Of a DNA stretch of 64,000 bases, positions 34,617 through 42,528 are shown piece after piece (the stretch's first letter is position 1; each line of letters begins with the position of its first letter). This DNA is from Cryptosporangium aurantiacum (GTDB taxonomy: Bacteria > Actinomycetota > Actinomycetes > Mycobacteriales > Cryptosporangiaceae): assembly GCF_900143005.1 (NCBI RefSeq), contig NZ_FRCS01000007.1, positions 124,001-188,000 of the forward strand, written 5' to 3'. Below the pieces are notes generated by a model. It ran no database searches. It was not told the DNA's origin and saw nothing but the letters and a program-made list of their open reading frames with translations. Made by a program: the position numbers and the translations under genes.

Positions 34617-35839
34617 CCGAACGGCTCCCCTCGGCACTGGCCGCCACGCAGTACCAGCGGCGGTGGTTCGCCGAGCTGCGTGCTTCCGGCGTGCCGATCG
34701 CGCTGGTGAACGCCGACGCCCCGCAGGAGATCTTCCGCGCGATGGAGATCCCGTACGTGGTGAGCCAGTGGTGGGCGTCGATCGTCGCGGCGAAACAGCG
34801 GACCGCCGACCACCTCGCGCTGCTGGCCGCGCGCGGCTACCCCGACCACACCGAGCAGTACAGCTCGCTGTCGTTCGCCAGCTCGTTCGGAGTCGACGAT
34901 CCGCCGTGGGGCGGGCTGCCGACACCGTCCGTACTCCTCGGCGAGGCGACCGGCGACGTCACCCGGAAGATCTTCGAAGCCTGGCACGAGGAGACCGGCG
35001 TCCCGTACTACGCGCTGGAGTCCGCCGCGCACGACCCGGTGCCCGAGCGCTGGTGGGAGCTCATGCCGCACGACTGGGAACACACGATCGGCACCCCGCG
35101 CCTCGACCTGATGCAGGAGGAGCTGGTCGGGCTGATCCGGTTCCTCGAGATGCACACCGGCCGGCGGTTCTCCGAAACCCGGTTCCGGCGGGTGATGGAC
35201 CTGGCGAACGAACAGGCCGAGTGGAACCGCCGCACGAGGGACCTGATCGCTTCCGCCCGCCCCTGCCCGGTAGCGGTCACCGACATCGTGCCGAGCGTCA
35301 TGGTTCCGCAGTGGCACCGCGGCACCGAGTGGGCCCGCGACGCCGCCCGGACGCTCTACGAGGAGGTGGCGCAGCGGGTCGGCGCGGGGCGCGGGGCCGG
35401 CGCCGAACGCGCGCGGCTGATGTGGATCGGCCGCGGGCTCTGGTTCGACCTGGGCTTCTACCGCCGGTTCGAGGAGCGGTACGGAGCGGTGTTCGTCTGG
35501 TCGATGTACCTGGCGATCGCGGCGGACGGGTACGCCCGGTACGGCCCCGACCCACTGCGGGCGCTGGCGGCGCGGTTCGCGGCGTTCACCGACCAGCTCT
35601 ACACGCCGCCCTGGTCGGTGGAGTGGTACGTCCACCAGGCCCGCACGCACGGCGTCGACGGGGTCGTGCACCTGGTGTCCGAGGACGGCCGCGGCAGCTG
35701 GTTCACCACGTCCGCGCTGCGCGCGGCCGGCATCCCGGTGCTGGAGCTGCGCGCCGACAACGTCGACAGCCGCGGTTACGACCCGGACGCCGCCGAGCGA
35801 ACCGTCGGCGCCTGGCTCACCGAGCAGGTGACCGGCTAG
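34613..35839 (+). CDS. 2-hydroxyacyl-CoA dehydratase/benzoyl-CoA reductase-like subunit, cysteine-depleted (second)
   Basis: A 408-residue partner of the preceding protein. GVPIALVNADAPQEIFRAMEIPYVVSQWWASIV, LPTPSVLLGEATGDVTRKIFEAWHEETGVPYYALES, LMWIGRGLWFDLGFYRRFEERYGAVFV and GIPVLELRADNVDSRGYDP follow the HgdA/BcrC block order. In iron-sulfur members the first block ends in Cys-x-Tyr, the second has a Cys-rich segment and the last has His-Cys-Lys. Here those places read WWASI, GEATGDVT and SEDGRGSW. The only Cys is in ARPCPV. No activator ATPase gene is in the window. It may have a cluster-free function. GTG 34613 overlaps the previous stop; its TAG shares four bases (CTAG) with the convergent PaaX stop. 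Confidence 0.75.
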   Translation: MTERLPSALAATQYQRRWFAELRASGVPIALVNADAPQEIFRAMEIPYVVSQWWASIVAAKQRTADHLALLAARGYPDHTEQYSSLSFASSFGVDDPPWGGLPTPSVLLGEATGDVTRKIFEAWHEETGVPYYALESAAHDPVPERWWELMPHDWEHTIGTPRLDLMQEELVGLIRFLEMHTGRRFSETRFRRVMDLANEQAEWNRRTRDLIASARPCPVAVTDIVPSVMVPQWHRGTEWARDAARTLYEEVAQRVGAGRGAGAERARLMWIGRGLWFDLGFYRRFEERYGAVFVWSMYLAIAADGYARYGPDPLRALAARFAAFTDQLYTPPWSVEWYVHQARTHGVDGVVHLVSEDGRGSWFTTSALRAAGIPVLELRADNVDSRGYDPDAAERTVGAWLTEQVTG

Positions 35840-36768
35840 ACCCAGGCGGCGACCGTGTGGTGGCCGACCGAGGCGGCCAGCTCCGGCTCGTGCTGGGCGA
35901 CGATTTGCCGGAACCGCAGCGCGGCCAGCTCACCCAGCCCGTCGTAGAGATCGGTAAACAGCGCGTGCGCTGCGGGCCGGGGCCAGTCGCCCGGCAGCAG
36001 CTCGGCCGGAAGGTCCGGATCCAGGCCGGGGAAGACCCGCCAGGACTCCAGCAGCCTGGTCCGCGCGGTCAACGCCGACGCCGGGGTCACCGAGCCGGTG
36101 CGGATGTCCTCGCGCAGCGCGGCGTGGTCGGCCAGGAAATCCTGGTACGCCGTCTGGATGCCGGTCAGGTCCCAGGCGGTGAGCGGCGAGCAGCCGACCG
36201 CGGTCTCCACCACCCGGAACGCGCTGAGGTTGTCGACGCCGACCGCCTGGAACACCTCGCGCAGCGCGTCGAGCCCGGCGTGCGGCGAGATCCAGAGCCC
36301 GTCGAACAGCGGCGCGAACCCGAGCCACCGCAGGTAACTGCGCAGCTGGTGGCGGAGCCGCCGCTGTTCCTCCGGGACGCTGAACGCGGCGAGCGTCCAG
36401 CGGCCGTCCCAGGGGCGGGCGGCAGGTCCGAAGCCGAGCACGGTGCCTGCCTTGTGCCGGATGTCCTGCGCCCCAGTGGCCGAGAGCCGGTAGTACGCGT
36501 GTCTGCCGACCCGCGCGGCGTCCAGGACGCCGCGTTTCACCAGGCGGTTCGCGGTGGCGCGGGCACTGGTCTCGCTGATCCCGAATTCGGCGACGAGGTC
36601 GATGAGGACGCCGAGCGGCAGGGCGGCGTCCGCGTCGAGCCAGTGTTCGCCGAGCAGGCTGGTCAGCAGCCGCTGCGGAGAGCCGCCGGCCTGGTGGCGG
36701 GGGAGGACCGACCCCTCCATCGCCCGCCGCAGGACGAGCACCTCGGCGGGTGACGGTTCGGCAGGCAT
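35836..36768 (-). CDS. PaaX-family transcriptional regulator (second of two)
   Basis: A 310-residue PaaX-like protein, similar in every block to the one at 27536-28477: LLTSLLGEHWLDADAALPLGVLIDLVAEFGISETSARATANRL is the winged helix, WDGRWTLAAFSVPEEQRRLRHQLRSYLRWLGFAPLFDGLWISP the middle, and HALFTDLYDGLGELAALRFRQIVAQHEPELA the end. ATG 36768 is the only good start. It faces the seven-gene operon and overlaps its stop by four bases. Two PaaX copies at both ends suggest control by a CoA-thioester intermediate of this pathway. Confidence 0.9.
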   Translation of the reverse strand: MPAEPSPAEVLVLRRAMEGSVLPRHQAGGSPQRLLTSLLGEHWLDADAALPLGVLIDLVAEFGISETSARATANRLVKRGVLDAARVGRHAYYRLSATGAQDIRHKAGTVLGFGPAARPWDGRWTLAAFSVPEEQRRLRHQLRSYLRWLGFAPLFDGLWISPHAGLDALREVFQAVGVDNLSAFRVVETAVGCSPLTAWDLTGIQTAYQDFLADHAALREDIRTGSVTPASALTARTRLLESWRVFPGLDPDLPAELLPGDWPRPAAHALFTDLYDGLGELAALRFRQIVAQHEPELAASVGHHTVAAWV

Positions 36769-36806
36769 GCCGCGAGCCTAGCTCGGAGCGCCCCCGCGGT
36801 ACCGAG

Positions 36807-38387
36807 TCAGTCGTCCAGGTAGGGGCCGTCCGGACCGATGATCCCGCCCTGGGCGGAGCCGCCGCCGATCCGGCCCGGGCGCGGAAACCGCGGCGGACCG
36901 CCGAACGGGGCCGGGCTGCCGAACGGCGGTGGCCCGCCGAACACGGGTGGCGCGTCGAACCCGTCCGGCCCGTCGTAGTCGTCGTCCGGGACGCCCCACG
37001 GGCCGGGGCCGCCGGCACCGAGCAGGGACCGGGTGATCGCCTGCGCCTCGGACAGCATCTCGTCCAACGCCGCAGCCAGGTCGCCGTCGCCGGCGTCCCG
37101 CTCGTCCTCGGCGGCGATCAGCACCGACCGCCGGACCAGCTCCTTCGCGAACGAGGCGGTGGTTCCCTCGGAACGTGCGGCGGCTTCGTCGATCGCGCCC
37201 GGGCTGAACGGCACACTGCGCGCGTAGAGCGCGATCAGCTGCCTGCGCGCGGGCTCGTCCGGCAGCGGCACCTCGATCGCCAGGTCGATGCGCCCGGGAC
37301 GCTGGGCCAGCGCGGGTTCCAACACCTCGACCCGGTTCGTCGTCAGCAGGAACGCGACATCGGCGTCGTCGCTCAGCCCGTCGAGGGCCTCCAGCACCGC
37401 GAACAGCAGCGGCTGCTCCCCGGCGTAGTGGTCGCGGTTCTCCGCGACCAGGTCGCAGTCCTCCAGCACGACCAACGCCGGTTCGAGGGCGCGCGCCATC
37501 TGCGCGGCCTCCGCGACGTAGGCGATCGACGGCCCGGCGAGCAGCACGACGGTCAGCTCGGGCAGCGCGCCGAGCAGGAACCGCACGGTGTGGGTCTTCC
37601 CGGTGCCCGGCGGGCCGTGCAGCAGCAGGCCGCGCTTGAGGTGCTGCCCGGCGGCGCGCAGCCGGTCACGGTGGTGCGCGACGCCGGCGATGTGCCGCCG
37701 AACCCGCTCCAGGACGCCGTCCGGCAGCACGATGTCGTCCGGCGTCAGCGTGGGGCGGCGATGGAACGTCACGCCGCCGACCGCGGCCTCGTAGTCCGAG
37801 CCGCCGAGCGACAGCACCTGCCCGCGGAACACCGACAGGCGCTTCATCTCCTCACGGACCGCGGCGATCAGCCGCGCCGCGACACCGTCGACCGGCGTCA
37901 GGACCTCGAGCTGCGCGGTCGGCTGGCCGTAGCGCGGATCCGGGCCGCGCTGCAGAACGGCGACCGGCGCGCCGTCGAACGTGAATAGGCGCAGTCCGAA
38001 CGAGACCGCCTGCCGGGTGTCGTCCGGGCTGGTCGCGAGGTTGACGTAGTCCACGGTGCCGAGCGGGAACTGGCCCCACCGGCCGGACGACTCCAGGATC
38101 TCGCTGAGTGCGCTGTGCCGACGCTGCTCGCCGCCGCCGATGCCGAGCAGCGTCCCGCCGCCGGCCTGCTCGCAGAGCGCGGCCATCGCGAGGTCGAGGT
38201 TGACGAAGACGTGGCCGGGCAGGTCCTCGGTGACCACCGCGAGCGACTGCGGATCCACGCCGAGGTGCTGCTTCAGCGTCGGTATCAGCGCCGGGCCGTC
38301 GCTCTTCTTGGCCAGGCGTTCGGAGTGGACGACTTCGTCCAGGAACGCGCGGAACGCATCCACAAAACCGGCCGTGCGTTCGTCCAC
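36807..38387 (-). CDS. AAA+ ATPase with N-terminal unknown domain and Pro/Gly-rich tail
   Basis: A 526-residue protein. Residues 1-210 form a domain I do not recognise. The AAA+ module has Walker A GPPGTGKT (258-265), Walker B in LVVLEDCDLVA, a sensor-1 segment FLLTTNRVEVLEPALAQRPGRIDLAIE, and an arginine-finger-like QRPGR. The last 65 residues are Gly/Pro/Phe-rich (FGGPPPFGSPAPFGGPPRFPRPG) and probably unstructured or a binding tail. GTG 38387 has GGGGGGAAGAG upstream. It resembles CbxX/proteasomal-type remodelling ATPases in its core. It is divergent from a Tyr-rich micro-protein gene. Target unknown. Confidence 0.85.
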   Translation of the reverse strand: MDERTAGFVDAFRAFLDEVVHSERLAKKSDGPALIPTLKQHLGVDPQSLAVVTEDLPGHVFVNLDLAMAALCEQAGGGTLLGIGGGEQRRHSALSEILESSGRWGQFPLGTVDYVNLATSPDDTRQAVSFGLRLFTFDGAPVAVLQRGPDPRYGQPTAQLEVLTPVDGVAARLIAAVREEMKRLSVFRGQVLSLGGSDYEAAVGGVTFHRRPTLTPDDIVLPDGVLERVRRHIAGVAHHRDRLRAAGQHLKRGLLLHGPPGTGKTHTVRFLLGALPELTVVLLAGPSIAYVAEAAQMARALEPALVVLEDCDLVAENRDHYAGEQPLLFAVLEALDGLSDDADVAFLLTTNRVEVLEPALAQRPGRIDLAIEVPLPDEPARRQLIALYARSVPFSPGAIDEAAARSEGTTASFAKELVRRSVLIAAEDERDAGDGDLAAALDEMLSEAQAITRSLLGAGGPGPWGVPDDDYDGPDGFDAPPVFGGPPPFGSPAPFGGPPRFPRPGRIGGGSAQGGIIGPDGPYLDD

Positions 38388-38591
38388 TGCTCTTCCCCCC
38401 GCGTGTGGCGTTCGTGTGACGCACAGTAGCGGACGCCGGTCCGACCGGACGGCGGGTTTCCACAGCCGCGAGTGTTCGGAAGAGAACGGTGCGGGCGTCG
38501 CCGGGCCGAGCGAAGCGGGCCGGGATCCGGGCGAGAGTAGTGGCACACGGGGAACGGCCCCGGACGACAAAGCCTCAGGAGGCTGGACGAC

Positions 38592-38711
38592 ATGAGCGGC
38601 TGCTACGACTACGACTACAAGCACGACTACGACTACAACGACTGCTACAAGCCGCGCCGCCGTCGTCGCCACCACAAGAAGCGTGACTACTGCTGGGACT
38701 ACAAGTACTGA
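38592..38711 (+). CDS. 39-residue Tyr/Asp-rich, Arg/His/Lys-rich micro-protein
   Basis: A short frame with a textbook ribosome site (AGGAGG at 38577-38582, nine bases before the ATG) and a strong hairpin 18 bases after the stop. The peptide starts MSGCYDYDYKHDYDYNDC, has a basic centre PRRRRRHHKK and ends RDYCWDYKY. It has 11 Tyr, 8 Asp and three Cys (4, 18 and 34) and no hydrophobic segment. The Tyr/Asp codons are tac/gac, not random GC filler. I do not know a family for it. The Cys/His/Asp content suggests metal binding or cross-linking, and the alternating charge suggests condensate-like behaviour (both inference). The divergent AAA+ ATPase, 204 bases away, is a candidate partner. Confidence 0.7.
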   Translation: MSGCYDYDYKHDYDYNDCYKPRRRRRHHKKRDYCWDYKY

Positions 38712-38728
38712 GTCGATAACGCGTAACC

Positions 38729-38759
38729 CGGCCGGGGAGCCCTCGAGGCTCCCCGGCCG
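38729..38759. terminator. Strong 13-bp GC hairpin
   Basis: CGGCCGGGGAGCC (38729-38741) pairs perfectly with GGCTCCCCGGCCG (38747-38759) around a five-base loop CTCGA. It lies between the micro-protein stop and the convergent SDR stop (38769), so it probably serves both as a terminator despite a weak T-run. Confidence 0.8.
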
Positions 38760-38768
38760 TCGCGTGTG

Positions 38769-39638
38769 TTACGGGTGGACCAGGTCGCGGCCGGTCAGGG
38801 CCGCCGAGTACTGCCAGAGGCGCGCGGCCTCGGCCTCCTCATGCGGATACGGCTCGGCCTCGCGGCACTCGGCGCAGTACGCGCCACCGCGGGTGGCCGC
38901 GACGGCTGCCCACAGCGGGGTCGCCGCGCCCTCCTCGGGGGTGCGGAACAGCTCGGGCAGCGGTTCGCCCGCGGCGTCCAGCCATCCGGCGTCGATCATC
39001 TCGGTCAGCGTCAGATGCCGCTGCAGCGGTGTGCGGATGTACCCCGGTGCGGCGGAGAACGCCCGCACCCCGTACGGGGCACCGAGCCGGTCGAGGTGCA
39101 GCGCGAACAGGACGTTGGCCAGTTTGGACTGTCCGTACGCAGCCCACTTGTCGTAACCGCTGGTGAACTGGGTGTCGTCCCAGCGTATGCGGTCCTCGGG
39201 TGAGCGTCCGGATGCCACCGCGACCACCCGCGCCGAGGGGGCGCGAACCAGCGCGGGCCAGAGCCCGCAGACCACGGCGAAGTGCCCGAGGTGGTTGACC
39301 GCGAACTGGGCCTCCCAGCCCGGCCCCACGCGGGTTTCCGGGCACGCCATGATCCCCGCACTGGCGACGAGCAGGTCGAGGGCCGCGTACCGGCGGCGAT
39401 AGCGCTCGGCGAACGCGTCGACCGAGGTGAGGTCGGCCAGGTCCAGCGGCTCGACGTCGACGTCCGGGCCCAGGTTCCGGCGCGCGACCTCGGGCCGGCG
39501 AGCCGGGACCGTCACGTGTGCCCCGGCACGGGTGAGCGCCCGGGTGATCGCCAGGCCGACCCCGGAGTAGCCGCCGGTGACGACGGCCCGGCGTCCGGAG
39601 AGGTTGATGTCGTGCAGAACTTCGTCGGCGGTGGTCAT
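38769..39638 (-). CDS. Short-chain dehydrogenase/reductase
   Basis: A 289-residue SDR. TGGYSGVG (21-28) binds NAD(P), NHLGHFAVVCGL and VVAVASG are family strands, and YGQSKLAN holds the catalytic Tyr and Lys. The length and late Cys-rich segment (AYCAECREAE) fit retinol-dehydrogenase-like or WWOX-like SDRs. The ATG lies two or three bases downstream of the predicted transcription start of a MerR-type promoter, so the mRNA is practically leaderless. Expression is probably activated by the divergent MerR protein in response to an inducer. Confidence 0.9.
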   Translation of the reverse strand: MTTADEVLHDINLSGRRAVVTGGYSGVGLAITRALTRAGAHVTVPARRPEVARRNLGPDVDVEPLDLADLTSVDAFAERYRRRYAALDLLVASAGIMACPETRVGPGWEAQFAVNHLGHFAVVCGLWPALVRAPSARVVAVASGRSPEDRIRWDDTQFTSGYDKWAAYGQSKLANVLFALHLDRLGAPYGVRAFSAAPGYIRTPLQRHLTLTEMIDAGWLDAAGEPLPELFRTPEEGAATPLWAAVAATRGGAYCAECREAEPYPHEEAEAARLWQYSAALTGRDLVHP

Positions 39639-39646
39639 GACGGCGA

Positions 39647-39677
39647 AAGCTAGGTGCTAGACCGCGGTCTAGGTCAA
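39647..39677 (-). promoter_or_regulatory. MerR-type promoter with 19-bp spacer and central palindrome
   Basis: On the minus strand, TTGACC (39672-39677) and TAGCTT (39647-39652) are separated by exactly 19 bases, longer than the usual 17. A perfect 16-bp palindrome, CTAGACCGCGGTCTAG (39657-39672), fills the spacer. This is the classic layout of promoters activated by DNA untwisting by MerR proteins. It drives the SDR gene and lies next to a MerR gene. Confidence 0.88.
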
Positions 39678-39716
39678 CCGGCACTCGGGCATCCGCCGCC
39701 GCGTTAGGGTCGGTGT

Positions 39717-40175
39717 GTGACGTCTACCGGGGTCGGTATCGGCGAGGTCGCCCGGCGGACCGGCCTGAGCGTGCACACGCTGCGTCTGTACGAGCGCGCC
39801 GGGGTGCTCGCCGGTCCGGTGCGACGTGACGCGGCGGGGCGCCGCGTCTACAGCGAATGGGACCTCACCTGGCTCGCCAACTGCGTGCTGTTCCGTGCTT
39901 CGGGGATGCCGCTGGCCACGCTGGCCGAGCTCGCGCGGCTGGTCGGCGAGGGATCCGGCAACGAGGCCGAGCGGCTGGAGATTCTCCGCGCGCATCGTCG
40001 GCGGGTCGGCGAGCAGATGGCGCGGCTCACCGAGTGCCTCGAGCTGATCGATGCCAAGGTCACCGCGTACGAGAAACACCTGTCGTCGGAACTGCCCGGT
40101 GATCCGTGGCAACCCGAGCCGGCACAACCGCGCGCGCTGGTCCGCGCACCGGGCAACGGCGACCTCACAGCATGA
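39717..40175 (+). CDS. MerR-family transcriptional regulator
   Basis: A 152-residue MerR regulator. GIGEVARRTGLSVHTLRLYERAGVLAG is the helix-turn-helix and first wing; a long helix follows (about 85-120). The C-terminal tail lacks the Cys pairs of metal sensors, so an organic or redox signal is more likely. GTG 39717. It is divergent from the SDR gene and sits beside a perfect MerR-type promoter for it. Its 3' end overlaps the membrane-protein gene by 11 bases on the opposite strand. Confidence 0.9.
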   Translation: MTSTGVGIGEVARRTGLSVHTLRLYERAGVLAGPVRRDAAGRRVYSEWDLTWLANCVLFRASGMPLATLAELARLVGEGSGNEAERLEILRAHRRRVGEQMARLTECLELIDAKVTAYEKHLSSELPGDPWQPEPAQPRALVRAPGNGDLTA

Positions 40176-41436
40176 TGAGGACGATCACCGCGCCGACCAG
40201 CAGAGCGGCCAGCGACGTCCGGTCGACCAGACGGATCACGCCCGCGCCGTAGTCGGCCGGCCGCAGCCGCGCCTCGGCCCACGGTGCGTACAGCACGCCG
40301 AGGATGAACAGGGCCAGCACGTACAGCGACCGGGACAGCCCGGCACCGAAGTTCGCGGTGAGCTTGACGCACAGCCGGGCGACGCGGTCACGGCGCGCCG
40401 AGGTCGCCTCGGCCCACATCTTTTCGTTCACGTAGGCCGGCGCGGTGGGTGCGTCGTCGGTGCGGTTCGCGCAGTCCACGCGGTCGGAGAGGTAGCTGTT
40501 GAGCGGATCGGCGGCCGGCGCGAACGAGGGCGGTTCGCTCTTCCGGCGGCGTTCGATCAGTTGCTTCTCGGCGCGGATCCAGGTGGTCGCCGGCACGTCC
40601 GGATAGTCGAGCAACGAGTCCGAGATGACGATCAACTGATAGGTGGCGGCGCCTCCTCGGGCGTCGGCCACCGCGTTGTGATCCAGGTCGTACACATAGG
40701 GGGCCAGGATCGCGGCGAACGAGAACAGCGTCGTCGTCAGGCCCAGGGTCAGCACCTGACGCGGGCGTCCCGACTGAAGGGCGCAGACGAGGACGATGAC
40801 CACGACGATGAGCGACCACACGGAGAGCCGGTCGGCGTCCCGGAGTACGCCCGAGGCCCGCAGCAGCCATTCGATGGGCGAGCGCAGCAGGTACCAGAGG
40901 AAGCCGAGGACAATGACGGCCCAGAACAGGACGGAGTAGGTCGCGCAGCCCATGGCCACCACGCCACCCACACGGGTGAGCGGCGAATCGTCGGGACCGA
41001 TCGTTGGTGCGTAGCCACCGCTGTAGTACGTCTCCGGGCCCATCCTGAGCACTGGCCCCAGGAGCAACCCGAGCAGCGCGCCGCCGACGAAGAACGCGGC
41101 GAGGCTGACCACGAACGGCTGGAGCACGGCTTTGACGAGTTCGGAGACGACGTTCTCGGTCATCACCTGGGCGACGAGCGCGGCCGCCGGAAAGACGAGA
41201 AACCTCGCCGCGCCACGGCGTCCCTCGGGCGGCGGCTCGGCGGGCCGCTTCGACGCGGCGCGGTAGCGCAGCGCGAGTTCCGCGACTGTCCCGACGGTCG
41301 CGCCGACCGCCACCGAGAGCAGCGCCTCGCCGGGCTCGTGCCGGATCTGGAGGGTGGCCGCCCACAGGAACCACCCGAACGTCGCGCCGAGGGCACCGAA
41401 GACGCCGCAGTAGAGGCTGATGCGCGCCGCGACCAC
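40165..41436 (-). CDS. Hypothetical large multi-pass membrane protein
   Basis: A 423-residue protein that I do not recognise. About eight hydrophobic helices are visible (roughly residues 5-30, 35-55, 80-125, 160-185, 205-222, 228-250, 370-392 and 405-423). A large soluble loop with DAPTAPAYVNEKMWAEATSARRDR separates the last two from the rest. GTG 41436 has GAGAGG six bases upstream. No transport or enzyme motif stands out. It overlaps the convergent MerR gene by 11 bases. Confidence 0.72.
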   Translation of the reverse strand: MVAARISLYCGVFGALGATFGWFLWAATLQIRHEPGEALLSVAVGATVGTVAELALRYRAASKRPAEPPPEGRRGAARFLVFPAAALVAQVMTENVVSELVKAVLQPFVVSLAAFFVGGALLGLLLGPVLRMGPETYYSGGYAPTIGPDDSPLTRVGGVVAMGCATYSVLFWAVIVLGFLWYLLRSPIEWLLRASGVLRDADRLSVWSLIVVVIVLVCALQSGRPRQVLTLGLTTTLFSFAAILAPYVYDLDHNAVADARGGAATYQLIVISDSLLDYPDVPATTWIRAEKQLIERRRKSEPPSFAPAADPLNSYLSDRVDCANRTDDAPTAPAYVNEKMWAEATSARRDRVARLCVKLTANFGAGLSRSLYVLALFILGVLYAPWAEARLRPADYGAGVIRLVDRTSLAALLVGAVIVLIML

Positions 41437-41525
41437 CCCGTGCCTCTCGCCGAACCAGAGGGCCGTCGAAGCGTATCGGGCGCCGAGGCCACGGCCCGAT
41501 CACAGCGCGCGGCGTGTCGGGGCCG

Positions 41526-41972
41526 CTACCCCCGTTCGGCGGTCACGAGTAGGTACTCCAGGGGCAGGGACAGCCCGGCCTCGTCGCGGACACTGCGCTC
41601 GACCACGAACGCCCGCAGATCGTCGAGGAGGGGCTTCCAGCGCTGTTCGGCTTCCAGCCGCGGACGTTCCGCGATCAGGTGGCCCGCGGTCTCGGCCAGC
41701 AGCGTGGTTGCCGCCTCGGCGTCGGCGCCGCGCAGCCGCACCTCGCGCCGCCGCGCCGAGACGACGCTCAGCCCCGAGGCGGCGAGCAGGTCGAGGACCG
41801 CGTCCACGTCACCCCAGCGGCTGGGCGCGCCGCTGCCCGGGAGCAGCGTCGCGTCGCCGAGCAGCGCCGGCTCCAGGTCGACGCCGGTCACGTGGCCACC
41901 GCACAGACCGGCCAGCAGCCGCCGTGCCATCGCCGGGTAGTCGCCGATTCCCCAGGTCGTTCGATCGCTCAC
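41526..41972 (-). pseudogene. Decayed SAM-dependent methyltransferase
   Basis: A 148-residue open frame that contains pieces of a class I methyltransferase. It begins MSDRTTWGIGDYPAMARRLLAG, which normally leads into the VDVGCGTG motif, but instead jumps to GGHVTGVDLEPALLGDA (post-I acidic strand) and then straight to GSGAPSRWGDVDAVLDLLAASGL near the usual C-terminal third. About 110 residues that should hold motif I and the middle strands are missing, apparently by two in-frame deletions. Without motif I it cannot bind SAM in the normal way. The reading frame is still open, so a recent loss or a new role is possible. Confidence 0.7.
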
Positions 41973-42032
41973 ATCGTTCGCCTCCCGATTCGGAGGCGCC
42001 CTTGGATCGTCGACGCCGGATGAGCGTGGCGG

Positions 42033-42461
42033 TTACCGGCGGAGCCAGCCACGCACGGTGGCCGGAGCCGGGTTGACGTGCGCTTCTCCGGCGACCACCA
42101 CGGTCGGCACGGTCTCGTTGCCGTCGGCGACCGCGCGCACCGCGGCCGCACCGGACGGGTCGCTCCAGATGTTGACCCAGTGCGCGCGCCGCCCGAGGCG
42201 TCCCAGGCTCAGGCGGAGCCGGAGGCAGTACTGGCAGCCCGGACGCCAGTAGATGATCGGCCGGCCGTCAGCGGCGCTGCGGTCCTGCGCCTCGGTCGCG
42301 CTCACCGACGAGGGCATCAGCAGCGGCGAGGACAGCGCCGCCCACCCCAGGAACCAGAGCAGTATCACCAGCGCGACGAACGGCGATCCGGCGGCGAGCA
42401 GGAGCACGGCGCCGACGGCGCCGAACCCGACCGCGATCGCCGCCAGCGTCCAGTTCCGCAC
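42033..42461 (-). CDS. Membrane-anchored glutaredoxin/thioredoxin-fold protein
   Basis: A 142-residue protein. Two N-terminal helices (about 5-24 and 28-48) anchor it, and IIYWRPGCQYCLRLRLSLGRLG gives a redox C-x-x-C (C76 and C79) in a glutaredoxin fold, followed by TVPTVVVAGEAHVNP with the cis-Pro. It could reduce disulfides or mycothiol adducts at the membrane, like mycoredoxin-type proteins. GTG 42461 has GGAGG only one base upstream, so the exact start is uncertain. Confidence 0.83.
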   Translation of the reverse strand: MRNWTLAAIAVGFGAVGAVLLLAAGSPFVALVILLWFLGWAALSSPLLMPSSVSATEAQDRSAADGRPIIYWRPGCQYCLRLRLSLGRLGRRAHWVNIWSDPSGAAAVRAVADGNETVPTVVVAGEAHVNPAPATVRGWLRR

Positions 42462-42528
42462 GCCTCCACGGTAGCCGCCCCGACGCCCGCGGGAGCCGAC
42501 CGGAACAGGGGGGTGCCGCGGACCGCTC

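Noticed and set aside
33450-35839. Genuine anaerobic benzoyl-CoA reductase
   Set aside because: Cluster cysteines are missing in both subunits and no activator, ferredoxin or BcrAD subunits are present in the window.
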